Assembly: GCA_009691845.1 (NCBI GenBank)
Contig: SIAJ01000009.1
Span: 1 to 64,000 of the forward strand
Direction of reading: 5' to 3'
Source of the DNA: Gemmataceae bacterium
GTDB taxonomy: Bacteria; Planctomycetota; Planctomycetia; Gemmatales; Gemmataceae
Length of the DNA: 64,000 nt
Shown in pieces: positions 1 through 9,246 of this stretch (positions within the stretch are counted from its first letter, which is position 1; the number at the start of each line of letters is the position of its first letter). A model generated the notes under the pieces. That model saw nothing but the letters and a program-made list of their open reading frames with translations. It did not search any database and was not told the origin of the DNA. A program made the position numbers and the translations under genes.

Positions 1-137
1 GCCATGCACAGGAATTGATCGAGGCAGGAGAAGTGCCTGGTACGATAATTTCCTTTGTACTTGTGGACGCAGCGGTCGAAATCGCGTTTCAGCAAGGAGT
101 CCATGAGTTGCGCGAAGAGATACTTCCCGGAGTTCAT
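1..137 (-). mobile_element. IS4-family-like (DUF4372-type) transposase, N-terminal part, runs off the left window edge
   Basis: Reverse-strand translation from 137: MNSGKYLFAQLMDSLLKRDFDRCVHKYKGNYRTRHFSCLDQFLCMA. The F-x-Q-L-M...YKGNYRTRxFSCxDQFLCMA pattern is typical of IS4-type transposase N-termini. Open to base 1, so absent from the ORF track. Confidence 0.8.
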
Positions 138-147
138 CGTCAAGTCC

Positions 148-169
148 TTTCCACGGTTTTTCGTGGAAA
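148..169. repeat. Stem-loop tttccacg-gttttt-cgtggaaa just upstream of the IS4-like transposase start
   Basis: 8-bp perfect stem, 6-nt loop. Confidence 0.6.
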
Positions 170-307
170 AGAATACGGAATTCCGAGCGGGCGAGTTGAA
201 ATCGATTCAGCTGGAAATGGCTCATAAGATTAACTGCGACAAGATGTTGCAGCTGGATAGCGAATTCTTAACGGGACAGTAGTGTCTTCGGATCTTTCAA
301 TGCCGGT

Positions 308-330
308 GCGGCGACACTGAGTGTCGCCGC
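308..330. repeat. Short palindrome GCGGCGACAC-TGA-GTGTCGCCGC
   Basis: 10-bp perfect stem, 3-nt loop. Confidence 0.7.
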
Positions 331-608
331 GACCGTAAACCATGCCAGTACGCTGAGAATCCGTAGCATTCGAGGCTCTCCCCAGTCGCCAACTATCTCC
401 AGCCATCTTACCTTGCCGCGGCGCAGGTCGCCACATTCTTCCGTTGCTTATCGCTGAGCTAGAGGGCGGAGAAGGCGTCATCCTGGAGGACTGCTCCGAC
501 GTTCCCCGATGACGCGAATAACGTCTCTTGCCTGAAAACCCTTTCCTGGCTATTAGCCATCGAATTACCTCCGTTCCCCGCTCACCAAGGCAGGCTACCG
601 TGACTCAG

Positions 609-1091
609 ATGAAAGAAAATACCGCCGAAAGGCTCGCCCCCGCTCGGGCCACCGAACTTGCCCAAGTGCTCGACCTCCAGGCTCAGTGGGAAAACCTGCG
701 GGCCGACAACATCGACTCGACGACTCACCTTCAGTCTTTGCAGAAGGCGTTCGAGGCGTACCGCTCTCGCCAGGCTGCGTACATTGCGAACGACCCAAGC
801 GAACCCATCCCCGAGATGTCGCCAACCAGGCCAGCTAGGCTCGGCGCGTGGTGCAGAACGGTGCGGGCAGTATTCCGGCGAACCGGGGAGACGAGCGAAT
901 GTCCGACCCACGTTGTCACGAAGGTTCATCGACTTGCGGATCAAATTGCCGCACGAGTCCAGGTGGAACCGGCCGGTCGAGAGTTGCCGACGGACATGAC
1001 CACGGCGATCCGGCAGTTGGACAAGGTAATCTCATGGTGTGACGGCTTGGACGGTGGCGTCCAGTCGCCGGCGGTTGCGGCGGCTATCTGA
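609..1091 (+). CDS. Hypothetical protein
   Basis: ORF 528..1091; ATG at 609 (MKENTAERLAP...) is a plausible start. Protein-like composition; overlapping frames look like shadows. Confidence 0.55.
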   Translation: MKENTAERLAPARATELAQVLDLQAQWENLRADNIDSTTHLQSLQKAFEAYRSRQAAYIANDPSEPIPEMSPTRPARLGAWCRTVRAVFRRTGETSECPTHVVTKVHRLADQIAARVQVEPAGRELPTDMTTAIRQLDKVISWCDGLDGGVQSPAVAAAI

Positions 1092-1140
1092 GGAAACAGG
1101 ATAGCAGTGAGACTAACACGGCGGCACCCAGCAACTCTGG

Positions 1141-1167
1141 CGAACTGAGTACTGAGTACTCAGTTCG
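1141..1167. repeat. Palindrome CGAACTGAGTA-ctgag-TACTCAGTTCG (GAGTACTGAGTA-type repeat)
   Basis: 11-bp perfect stem; shares the CTGAGTACTGAGTA word with 53347-53377 (reverse complement). Confidence 0.75.
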
Positions 1168-1317
1168 CATCATTCGTGCCGGGCCAGATTTGTACGGCTT
1201 TTATCGGGCTCTTCAAACTTCTTCAAATTCTTGTTCCCTTTCACCCGTCTATCTGGGTACGATATTCCCTACCCACCCTGCCGGTTCTCTCCTACTCCAC
1301 CTTCAAGGAGCCGATTG

Positions 1318-2346
1318 ATGAAAGACATGTTGAATCCAGAATGCCCGGAATGTCCGGGTCTTGATCGTCGCGATTTCGTTCGCACCCTGGCCGTAGGCGG
1401 TGCCGCCCTCGCTGCTGGTGGTGCCGTACTTTCTCCACGTACCATGCTGGCTGGCGAACGCGGGCCGATGCCACGCGTCGTCAACACTGTTGCCGAAGAA
1501 CTGGTCAAGGAACTTTTCGCCGGACTAGATGCCGAGCAGAAGAAAGCCATCGTCAAGCCGTGGGATCACCCGGCGCGGAAGACCGTGAACCCGAACAAGG
1601 CCCTCGACAAGAAGATTGGGGCCGTCCTAACCAAGCCGCAACAGGAATTGGTCGAGCGGATCGTGAAGGCCATGGCCTCGGACGACAAGGGCTGGAATCA
1701 GGTCAGCCGGGCCGGCACCTGGGACGCCAGCAAGAGCTTCGATCAAACGGGTGCCGACATCTTCGGCGATCCGTCCAAGGGCAAGTTCGCGTTCCTGTTC
1801 ACGGGTCACCATCTGACGATGCGTTGCGATGCCGACAGCGAAGAAGGGGCGGCATTCGGCGGGCCGATCTATTACGGCCACACCCCGAACGGCTATCACC
1901 CCAGCAACGTGTTCGCGAATCAAACGCAGCAAGTTGCCAAGGCCTACGACGCGCTGGACGAGAAGCAGCGTGCGAAGGCGACCGTCAAGACCGGCAACCC
2001 AGGCGAAGGTGCGAATTCCGTCAAGCTCAAGAAAGACGGCGCTCGACCCGGCATCGCCATGGCCGAACTGAGCAAGGATCAGCAAGAACTCGTCGAGCTG
2101 ACCATGAAGTCTCTGCTCTCACCGTACCGCCAACAGGATGGGGCCGAAGTCGTTGCCGTCATCAAGGCGATGGGCGGCTTGGCGAAAGTTCACCTCGCGT
2201 TCTACGACGAGGCCCACGAAGGCACCAAGACCAATGAGAAGCAGCCGTGGAGCTTCTGGCGTCTCGAAGGCCCAGGCTTCGTGTGGAACTTCCGCGTTCT
2301 GCCGCACGTCCATACCTACGTGAACATCTCGTCGAAGATTGGCTAA
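1318..2346 (+). CDS. DUF3500-like protein with Tat-type signal
   Basis: ATG 1318 preceded by AAGGAG; DRRDFVRTLAVGGAALAAG signal; FTGHHLTMRCDADSEEGAAFGGPIYYGH motif. Confidence 0.8.
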   Translation: MKDMLNPECPECPGLDRRDFVRTLAVGGAALAAGGAVLSPRTMLAGERGPMPRVVNTVAEELVKELFAGLDAEQKKAIVKPWDHPARKTVNPNKALDKKIGAVLTKPQQELVERIVKAMASDDKGWNQVSRAGTWDASKSFDQTGADIFGDPSKGKFAFLFTGHHLTMRCDADSEEGAAFGGPIYYGHTPNGYHPSNVFANQTQQVAKAYDALDEKQRAKATVKTGNPGEGANSVKLKKDGARPGIAMAELSKDQQELVELTMKSLLSPYRQQDGAEVVAVIKAMGGLAKVHLAFYDEAHEGTKTNEKQPWSFWRLEGPGFVWNFRVLPHVHTYVNISSKIG

Positions 2347-2355
2347 GCCAAGTTG

Positions 2356-2423
2356 AGTCACCACAAAGACACGAAGAACACAAAGCAAACGCACTTTGTG
2401 TTCTTCGTGTCTTTGTGGTGACT
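2356..2423. repeat. Long hairpin repeat AGTCACCACAAAGACACGAAGAACACAAAG / inverse
   Basis: 30-bp perfect inverted arms (2356-2385, 2394-2423), 8-nt loop. Confidence 0.95.
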
Positions 2424-2457
2424 GTTTTGAATTCCCAACCTCACCAGGAGCTTCGCA

Positions 2458-3132
2458 ATGCAGGTCTCTCCGTTCGTCGCCTTCGTGGCCGCGATCATGT
2501 TCGTCGTCCCAGCAAACGCCGATTCGCCATTCAACGGCAAGAACACGGACGGCTGGAAGCTGAAGGGCGATGAGAAGAAAAGTAAATGGAAGGTCGGTTC
2601 CGCCAGTCTGGATGAAAAGGACCCCGGCAAGATCGTACTGAAGGACGGCTCCGAGTTGGTGAACACCGCGACAGGCGGTGTGGACATCATCTCCGAAGCG
2701 AAGTACGGCAACTGCACGATTGAGGTCGAGTTCATGGTGCCCAAGGGCTCAAACTCGGGCATCTACGTCATGGGCGAGTACGAAGTGCAAGTACTCGATA
2801 GTTATGGCAAAGCGGCCGACAAGCTGACGCAGGGTGATCTGGGTGCGCTTTACAGCGCAGCCGCCCCGAAGGTGAACGCGAGCAAGAAGCCAGGTGAATG
2901 GCAAAAGATCATCATCGAATTCCAGGCCCCGAAGTTCGAGGGAGCCAAGAAGTTGTCGAAGGCTAAGTTCATCAAGGTCACGCTCAACGACGTCGTGCTA
3001 CACGAAAACGTCGAGATGGAAAAAAACACGCCGGGAGGAGTGACCGGAAAGGAAATGGCCGAGGGACCGATCATGTTCCAGGGCGACCACGGACCGGTGG
3101 CGTTTCGGAACATCAAAGTGACGAAGAAATGA
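2458..3132 (+). CDS. DUF1080 (3-keto-disaccharide hydrolase-type) secreted protein
   Basis: Signal peptide; SPFNGKNTDGWKLKG, GSNSGIYVMGEYEVQVLDSYG, GPIMFQGDHGPVAFRNIKV. Confidence 0.9.
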   Translation: MQVSPFVAFVAAIMFVVPANADSPFNGKNTDGWKLKGDEKKSKWKVGSASLDEKDPGKIVLKDGSELVNTATGGVDIISEAKYGNCTIEVEFMVPKGSNSGIYVMGEYEVQVLDSYGKAADKLTQGDLGALYSAAAPKVNASKKPGEWQKIIIEFQAPKFEGAKKLSKAKFIKVTLNDVVLHENVEMEKNTPGGVTGKEMAEGPIMFQGDHGPVAFRNIKVTKK

Positions 3133-3138
3133 TGAATG

Positions 3139-3184
3139 ATGAATGATGAGTGCTGAATGTCTTTATTCAGCACTCATCGTTCAT
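3139..3184. repeat. Hairpin repeat ATGAATGATGAGTGCTGAAT / inverse
   Basis: 20-nt arms (3139-3158, 3165-3184) with one mismatch, 6-nt loop. Confidence 0.85.
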
Positions 3185-3192
3185 AGTTCATC

Positions 3193-4446
3193 ATGATGAA
3201 AATCTCCGCTCTCGAAACGATCCACCTCCCCGAATATCCCGCGTTCCTTTTCGTCGCAGTCCACACGGATGACGGGCTGATCGGCTACGCGGATACGTGC
3301 TACGCCTCCGAGGCCGTGGCCGGGTTCATTCATCAGTTCGCGGCCCCGATGCTCATCGGGCACGATCCGCTCGCCATCGAATTGCACTGGCGGCGACTCT
3401 ACGAAGTGATCGCACACACCGTCGGCAAAGGGGCCGAGTTACGTGGGCTTTCCGCGATCGACGTGTGCCTGTGGGATATTTTGGGCCAGGCCGCGGGGAT
3501 GCCGATCTGGCAAGTGCTCGGCGGGGCGGCACGCGATCGAATCAAGACTTATAACACCTGCGGCGGGCCGAACTACGGCAAGGCGGTTAAGGGCGGCACC
3601 GGGTACGGCACGGAAAACCCCACGGGGAAATACGAGGACTTGGCCGCCTTCATGGAACGAGCCGACGAACTCGCTTTCGATTTGTTGAGCGAGGACATCA
3701 CGGCCATGAAAATTTGGCCGTTCGATTATGTCGCACATTTTCCGGGCGGCTGGGACAACTGGCGCAACTTTCGCGGCATGTTCGATCCGACGATCCGTTC
3801 CCTCGGCGGACACGACATTTCAACAGCCGACATCGATCGTGCACTCGAGCCCTTCCGCAAGATTCGCAAGGTTGTGGGCGACCGCATGGAGATCATGCTC
3901 GAAGGGCATGGCTTGTGGTCGCTGCCGGCCGCGACCAAGATCGCTCGGGCCGTCGAAGAATTTAGGCCTGCCTGGCTCGAGGACCTGATGCGAGCAGATG
4001 AAGTCGAAGCCCTCGCCGAGTTGCGCAGTCAAACGACGACACCGATCCTGGCGAGCGAATACCTGGCCACGCGCTACGAGTACAAGCCACTCCTGGAAGC
4101 CCGGGCCGTGGACATCGTGATGATCGACCCGACCTGGGCCGGCGGCATCACGGAGTGCAAGAAAATATGCACGATGGCCGAAACCTACAAGAGGCCGGTC
4201 GCAATGCACGATTGCACTGGACCATTCACGTTGTTCGCGGGCATTCATCTCGCGATCAATGCCACGAACGCGATCTATCAGGAAAGCGTGCGCGCCTTCA
4301 TTCGCGTGAACTATCCTGATATCGCAACCGAGATGCCGGTGATCGAGAAGGGACACATCCTTGCTCCGACCAAGCCCGGGCTGGGCACGGCATTCTTGCC
4401 GGATATACGAAAACGGCCTGGCGTAACGGTACGAATTACGCGGTAG
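3193..4446 (+). CDS. Mandelate racemase/muconate lactonizing enzyme family (enolase superfamily)
   Basis: AIDVCLWDILGQAAGMPIWQVLGG, MKIWPFD, LEDLMRADEVEALAELR, MIDPTWAGGITE, ordered as in the superfamily. Confidence 0.9.
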   Translation: MMKISALETIHLPEYPAFLFVAVHTDDGLIGYADTCYASEAVAGFIHQFAAPMLIGHDPLAIELHWRRLYEVIAHTVGKGAELRGLSAIDVCLWDILGQAAGMPIWQVLGGAARDRIKTYNTCGGPNYGKAVKGGTGYGTENPTGKYEDLAAFMERADELAFDLLSEDITAMKIWPFDYVAHFPGGWDNWRNFRGMFDPTIRSLGGHDISTADIDRALEPFRKIRKVVGDRMEIMLEGHGLWSLPAATKIARAVEEFRPAWLEDLMRADEVEALAELRSQTTTPILASEYLATRYEYKPLLEARAVDIVMIDPTWAGGITECKKICTMAETYKRPVAMHDCTGPFTLFAGIHLAINATNAIYQESVRAFIRVNYPDIATEMPVIEKGHILAPTKPGLGTAFLPDIRKRPGVTVRITR

Positions 4447-4486
4447 TCACTGTTGAATTTAACGCGGTTGAACCGCAAGCATAGTA

Positions 4487-4509
4487 GTCGGCACACTCCG
4501 TGTGCCGAC
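4487..4509. repeat. Palindrome GTCGGCACAC-TCC-GTGTGCCGAC
   Basis: 10-bp perfect stem; core GGCACACTCCGTGTGCC recurs at 29821 and, inverted, at 29848. Confidence 0.85.
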
Positions 4510-4794
4510 AGCGGTTTTTCCCGAGCGATACGGCATCTGGCCCCCCCCCGAAGTCTTCACAACAAAACACGGTCGCCGTGATTCGAAAGATAAAGCCGAC
4601 CCAGTCCTCGCAGTTCCAACTCTTTGCACTCGATGCTCGCCTCCTCGCGGATCAAGTTTGCCGCCTAGCCCGTTGTACTTGCCGAGGTGTTGATCGTTCG
4701 GGCTTGCGTTGCGATGGATCAACAAGACCTGCAGGTAAAACGAAGATTCAACGCACCCCCTTCGTCTCGTTCGTGCATGCAACAGTGCTCCACT

Positions 4795-5313
4795 CTATTT
4801 TTTGCGTTTGTAATGGATCGTGAAGGCCGGCGCTTTGCCGTCGCCCAGGAACATGCTGAAGAAAGTGTTATCGTCGTCCTTCATTTCGGAAACTGCCTTG
4901 AACTTGGTTGGTTTCCCGTCCGTACCTGGATGTTCTCCCGACATCGTGAGCGTTTTCTTCTCCTTGTCGTACGTGCCTTCCATCGTCATTGGGGACGTGG
5001 ACATCGAGTCTATCCACACGCCGACGAACTTCTTCTTGGCCGGGTCGTACGAATCGAATCCTTTACCGGTGAATTTTGAACCGAAGAGTTCGCCATCGAA
5101 CGTGCTTGTCAGCCAGAGACCGCCGAGGTCCATCTTGTAAACGGCTGTCCCTTTCGACTCCATACCGCCCGTCTTCATGACGGTGTCCCAGGTACCTTCC
5201 TGTTTCTTGAGCATCGCGTGCTCTGGGCCAGGCTTCGGCGGCTCCTGGGCCTTCGCCGTGGAAGCGAGGAGCAAGCCAGCGATGACGAGAGCGGAGGAAA
5301 GCAAATTTTTCAT
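4795..5313 (-). CDS. DUF1579-like secreted protein
   Basis: MKNLLSSALVIAGLLLASTAKAQ signal; EGTWDTVMKTGG...GFDSYDPAKKKFVGVWIDSM... Confidence 0.75.
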   Translation of the reverse strand: MKNLLSSALVIAGLLLASTAKAQEPPKPGPEHAMLKKQEGTWDTVMKTGGMESKGTAVYKMDLGGLWLTSTFDGELFGSKFTGKGFDSYDPAKKKFVGVWIDSMSTSPMTMEGTYDKEKKTLTMSGEHPGTDGKPTKFKAVSEMKDDDNTFFSMFLGDGKAPAFTIHYKRKK

Positions 5314-5748
5314 GAGCGTTCTCCAATGAAGGGGAAATGGGGTGGGATCGCCCCGGACCACTCGGGGAGATTCACCCGGATGACGATTAGCAAGCCCTCA
5401 TATCGACAAAGCAGCTCAAAGGCGGTCGAAACAAATAGACAAATGAAGAGGTTTTTATTTGGCCTCCGGGCTGCGGAAACAAGAATTGTGCGTGCCTACT
5501 TAACTGCCCCTCAGGGAGATCGAGCCGAATAGAGTCCCGGGCATCGCTTGGCCTTTGGGAACGGTCGGGCTCAGCCGAACGCCTTCCGCATCCTCGATAC
5601 TATACAAAGGCACACCACAAGCTCCTTCTGTCAACTGGAAAAATCTAGAAGCGACAATATTCGCGAGAGTCGTTGGGTTGAGAATGTTGCCGCCGGGAGC
5701 TTCTCAATCGATTCAGTCGCACGTGAGTCCTTTCCTCGCCCCTCGCCT

Positions 5749-5795
5749 TCGCTTGGGGAGTCGGTTACATTCTCTGTAGCCGACTCCCCAAGCGA
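5749..5795. repeat. Strong stem-loop ending 7 nt upstream of the Gfo/Idh/MocA start
   Basis: TCGCTTGGGGAGTCGGTTAC-attctct-GTAGCCGACTCCCCAAGCGA; 20-bp stem, one G-T pair. Confidence 0.9.
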
Positions 5796-5802
5796 GAAAC
5801 CC

Positions 5803-7083
5803 ATGACATTCTCTCGACGTTCCTTCCTACGAACCGCTGCCGCCTCCGTATCCGTGGGCGGCGTGACGTACTTCCTGCCGCCGTTCCCGCAATCGCGTGG
5901 CCAGGACAAGCCAAAGCCGTCCGAGCAAATCCGCATTGCCTCGATCGGCATCGGCAATCAGGGCACCGGAAACACGAAAACCCATGCCAAGAACATCGTG
6001 GCCGTTTGCGAAGTGGACCAAAAACGCCTGGCCGATGCAGTGAAATTGATCGAGGCGTCCGGTGCCAAAACGCCCGCTGCCGAATCGGACTACCGCAGGA
6101 TTCTCGATCGCAAGGACGTCGACGCCGTGGTGATCACTACGCCAGACCACTGGCACGCGTTGATGTGCGTCGATGCCTGCAATGCCGGCAAGGATGTCTA
6201 TTGCGAGAAACCTCTCACACTCACGATTGCCGAGGGGCGGGCCATCGCCAACGCGGCCGCCAAGAACAAACGCATTTTGCAGACCGGCAGTCAGCAACGA
6301 TCGGACGAACGATTTCGTCGTGCGTGTGAATATGTGCGTTCCGGCCGCCTCGGCAAGATCACGGAAGTGCGTGTCGGCATTCCTGGCCCGAACTGGATTG
6401 ACCGTGCCAAGAAGCCCGCTCAGGATTCGCAACCGCCGGCCGGGTTGAATTACGACATGTGGATCGGCCCAGCGCCGATGCGGCCGTTCAATCAGAACCG
6501 CGTTCATTATCTGTTCCGCTTCTTCTGGGATTATTCCGGCGGGCAGGTGACGAACTTCGGCGCGCATCATCTCGATATCACCCAATGGGCGCTCGGCATG
6601 GATGCATCCGGCCCAACGACGATTGAAGGGACTGCGACCTATCACAAGGACAAGTGGTTCGAGACGCCGGAGAAATGTTCGATCACCTATACGTACGCGA
6701 ACGGCGTGAAAGTGGTGTGTGCGAACGGGGAGAAGGGCGGCTGCACATTCATCGGCGAGAAAGGCACGCTCTTCGTCGATCGCGGCAAGATCGTGGCAAC
6801 GCCGGAAGATATTCTCAAGGATGAATTGAAGGACACGGACACGCATCTCTATGTGAGCAAGAGCCATCACGGCAACTGGCTCGATTGCATCCGTAGCCGC
6901 AAGGCCCCGATCTGCGAAGCCGAGATCGGCCATCGCTCGGCCACGGTCTGTCACCTCGGCAACATCGCGCTCCGGACCGGCCGCAAGCTGACATGGGATC
7001 CGGTGAAAGAAGAAATCGTCGGCGACAAGGAAGCGGCGGCGATGGTGACGAAGTCTTATCGGGAGCCTTGGAAACTCGTTTAG
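5803..7083 (+). CDS. Gfo/Idh/MocA family oxidoreductase, Tat signal
   Basis: MTFSRRSFLRTAAASVSVGG; CEKPLTLTIAEGRAIANAA; GAHHLDITQWALGMD. Confidence 0.92.
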   Translation: MTFSRRSFLRTAAASVSVGGVTYFLPPFPQSRGQDKPKPSEQIRIASIGIGNQGTGNTKTHAKNIVAVCEVDQKRLADAVKLIEASGAKTPAAESDYRRILDRKDVDAVVITTPDHWHALMCVDACNAGKDVYCEKPLTLTIAEGRAIANAAAKNKRILQTGSQQRSDERFRRACEYVRSGRLGKITEVRVGIPGPNWIDRAKKPAQDSQPPAGLNYDMWIGPAPMRPFNQNRVHYLFRFFWDYSGGQVTNFGAHHLDITQWALGMDASGPTTIEGTATYHKDKWFETPEKCSITYTYANGVKVVCANGEKGGCTFIGEKGTLFVDRGKIVATPEDILKDELKDTDTHLYVSKSHHGNWLDCIRSRKAPICEAEIGHRSATVCHLGNIALRTGRKLTWDPVKEEIVGDKEAAAMVTKSYREPWKLV

Positions 7084-7140
7084 CCGTCAAGCGGAGCGCG
7101 GGCAGGCTGCCGATGTATGAGTATTTTATTCGGGGACTAA

Positions 7141-8061
7141 ATGCGTCTCTTCGTCACCGGGGGCACCGGCCTGGTTGGTCAACAAGTTGCCGCTCGCCTC
7201 CGCGAACGCGGGGACGAGGTGCTTGTCTTATCGCGTTCAGCGAAGGCTGCCGAGAAGTTGCCAGCAGGGGCGCAGGTCATCTCGGGCGATCCAACTGTCC
7301 CGGGGGCCTGGCTCGATGATTTAGCTACCTGCGATGGTGTCATTCACTTGGCCGGCGAGTCGATCGCTGGGCATCGCTGGTCGAGCGAGTTCAAGAAAAA
7401 GGTTCTCGATAGCCGGGCCGTCAGCACACGCTTGATTGCCGAGCGGATGGCTCAGACCCCTGAAAAGACCCGCGTGCTCGTCAATGCCTCGGCCGTCGGT
7501 TACTACGGCATGTTCGGGGACAATCCGACTGAGTTCATCGAAAGCGATTTGCCGGGTAGCGGATTCCTGGCCGACGTGTGCGTGGCATGGGAAACGGCGA
7601 CCGAGCCTGCGGCAGCGGCAGGCGTGCGAGTCGCCATCATTCGCGTTGGCCTCGTGTTGGCCAAGCAAGGCGGGCCGCTCAAGCAAATCGCCCGGCCATT
7701 TCGTTTCTTCATGGGCGGACAAATTGCGAGCGGCCGGCAGTGGGTGAGCTGGATTCACATCGACGACCTTGCGAAGCTTTTTATCTTCGCCCTGGATCGC
7801 GAAGAAGCTCGCGGTCCGATCAACGGCACGAGCCCGTATCCCGTAACGAACTGGGGCTTCAGCAAGGCGATTGCCTCGACGCTACATCGCCCATGCTGGT
7901 TGCGAGCGCCCAAGCTGGGGCTGAAACTATTGATGGGGGAGATGAGCGAGTTAGCCACGCTCGGCCAGCGTGCGATGCCGAAACGGGCGTCGCAGTTGGG
8001 CTTCGACTATCGGTATCCGATGTTGGATGATGCGTTGAAAGAGGCGCTGTTGGGTCAGTAG
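7141..8061 (+). CDS. TIGR01777-type NAD(P)-dependent epimerase / SDR
   Basis: MRLFVTGGTGLVGQQVAARL...GVIHLAGESIAGHRWSSEFKKKVLDSRAVSTRLI...WVSWIHIDDLAKLF. Confidence 0.93.
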   Translation: MRLFVTGGTGLVGQQVAARLRERGDEVLVLSRSAKAAEKLPAGAQVISGDPTVPGAWLDDLATCDGVIHLAGESIAGHRWSSEFKKKVLDSRAVSTRLIAERMAQTPEKTRVLVNASAVGYYGMFGDNPTEFIESDLPGSGFLADVCVAWETATEPAAAAGVRVAIIRVGLVLAKQGGPLKQIARPFRFFMGGQIASGRQWVSWIHIDDLAKLFIFALDREEARGPINGTSPYPVTNWGFSKAIASTLHRPCWLRAPKLGLKLLMGEMSELATLGQRAMPKRASQLGFDYRYPMLDDALKEALLGQ

Positions 8062-8090
8062 GGCGGTGGAAGAGCCGGCTTCGTTTAGAG

Positions 8091-8156
8091 TTCGAGCCAA
8101 CGGCTCGAAGGTAGGATCTCGCTTAGGTTCGCTCGACCAGCCGGGTCGAACGCTAA
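8091..8156. repeat. Palindromes TTCGAGCC-AAC-GGCTCGAA and a degenerate inverted copy of the 12281-12310 element
   Basis: 8091-8109 is a perfect 8-bp stem. GGTCGAACGCTAAAC at 8144-8158 matches the inverse of the TTTAGCGTTCGACC words at 12283. Confidence 0.7.
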
Positions 8157-8234
8157 ACAAAGTCGCAAGCCCTACAACCGGGTTCCCCGCAGCCATTCTC
8201 ATTTTTCTCATGTAGTTTTAACAGCGCGGTGGGG

Positions 8235-8240
8235 TATACT
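8235..8240 (+). promoter_or_regulatory. Possible -10 box TATACT upstream of the pseudopilin operon
   Basis: AT-rich segment 38 nt upstream of ATG 8278; -35 not clear. Confidence 0.3.
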
Positions 8241-8277
8241 AACTATTATATTACGGGCCTAGCCTTAGAGGTGTTTC

Positions 8278-8682
8278 ATGATTCTGCAACGACGTTCCGG
8301 TTCCGTCAGTCGCCGCACGGCTTTCACGCTTCTTGAAGTGCTGGTCGTGGTGGCCATCATTTTGGTCCTGGCCTCCGTGGCCACCGTCTCCGTGATGCAG
8401 CTGTTGAAGGACAGCAAGGGGGATTCCGCGAAAATGAACGCCGTCAACTTGGAAAAATCCGTGCAGATGTACATCCTGAAGAATCAGGATCTCCCACAAC
8501 CCACGGATATCAACGAGATTCTCAAGTACGTGGACGGCAACGACCCGAGCAAACTCATCGACCCGTGGGGCAGCCCGTACCAGATCGGCTACAACGACTC
8601 GGGTAAACCTTACGTTTTCTGTCAGAACATCGACACGGGTGAGACGATCCGCAGCGACGCCAAGAGTGGCCCTTCGCGCTAG
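8278..8682 (+). CDS. GspG-like major pseudopilin
   Basis: RRTAFTLLEVLVVVAIILVLASVATVSVMQ prepilin motif; LIDPWGSPYQIGY. Confidence 0.88.
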   Translation: MILQRRSGSVSRRTAFTLLEVLVVVAIILVLASVATVSVMQLLKDSKGDSAKMNAVNLEKSVQMYILKNQDLPQPTDINEILKYVDGNDPSKLIDPWGSPYQIGYNDSGKPYVFCQNIDTGETIRSDAKSGPSR

Positions 8683-8697
8683 AAACTTGGCGTTCCC

Positions 8698-9243
8698 ATG
8701 GTACTTTCTCGAAACGATCGCCGTGCCGGCCTCACCCTGCTCGAAGTGTTGCTGGTTGTGGCGATCATTATCGTTTTGGGGGCCGTGGCCTATCCAACGC
8801 TCGACGCCATGTACGGCGATGTGCGTGTGAAGGCCGCAGCCGACCAGGTTCGTGGAGCCTGCACCGAGGCCCGAACGCGAGCCATTGAGGACGTTCGACC
8901 CTATCGCTTGGCGGTGCAGCCTGGGACCGGCAAGTTCCGCGTGGCACCCCATGCGTCCGAATTTTGGGACGGCAGCAGCAGCGAAGGAATGGGGGAAGAA
9001 GTCTCGGTCCCCGCATTCATTCAGGAAGAAGAACTGACCCAGCCCATCCTCTTCGAGATCGACGGCGACTTTCCGACCGAAGGCGAATGGACCACGATCG
9101 TGATTTTCAATCCGGACGGAACCTGCTCGGCGGACGTTGAAATCGCCCTCAAGGAGGAGGACGACACGAGTCCCCTCATCATTCGCATTCGAGCCATGAC
9201 CGGGGCGGTCAGCGTACGCAGGAAAACCGTGGAGGAACGCTAA
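8698..9243 (+). CDS. GspH-like pseudopilin
   Basis: RRAGLTLLEVLLVVAIIIVLGAVAYPTL; second pilin gene in the series. Confidence 0.8.
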   Translation: MVLSRNDRRAGLTLLEVLLVVAIIIVLGAVAYPTLDAMYGDVRVKAAADQVRGACTEARTRAIEDVRPYRLAVQPGTGKFRVAPHASEFWDGSSSEGMGEEVSVPAFIQEEELTQPILFEIDGDFPTEGEWTTIVIFNPDGTCSADVEIALKEEDDTSPLIIRIRAMTGAVSVRRKTVEER

Positions 9244-9246
9244 CCC

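Noticed and set aside
4541-4549. Run of nine C residues
   Set aside because: Lies in a non-coding gap; may be a simple homopolymer or assembly issue, with no further support.
5827-6954. 375-aa minus-strand ORF
   Set aside because: Antisense to the well-supported Gfo/Idh/MocA gene; composition typical of a shadow ORF.
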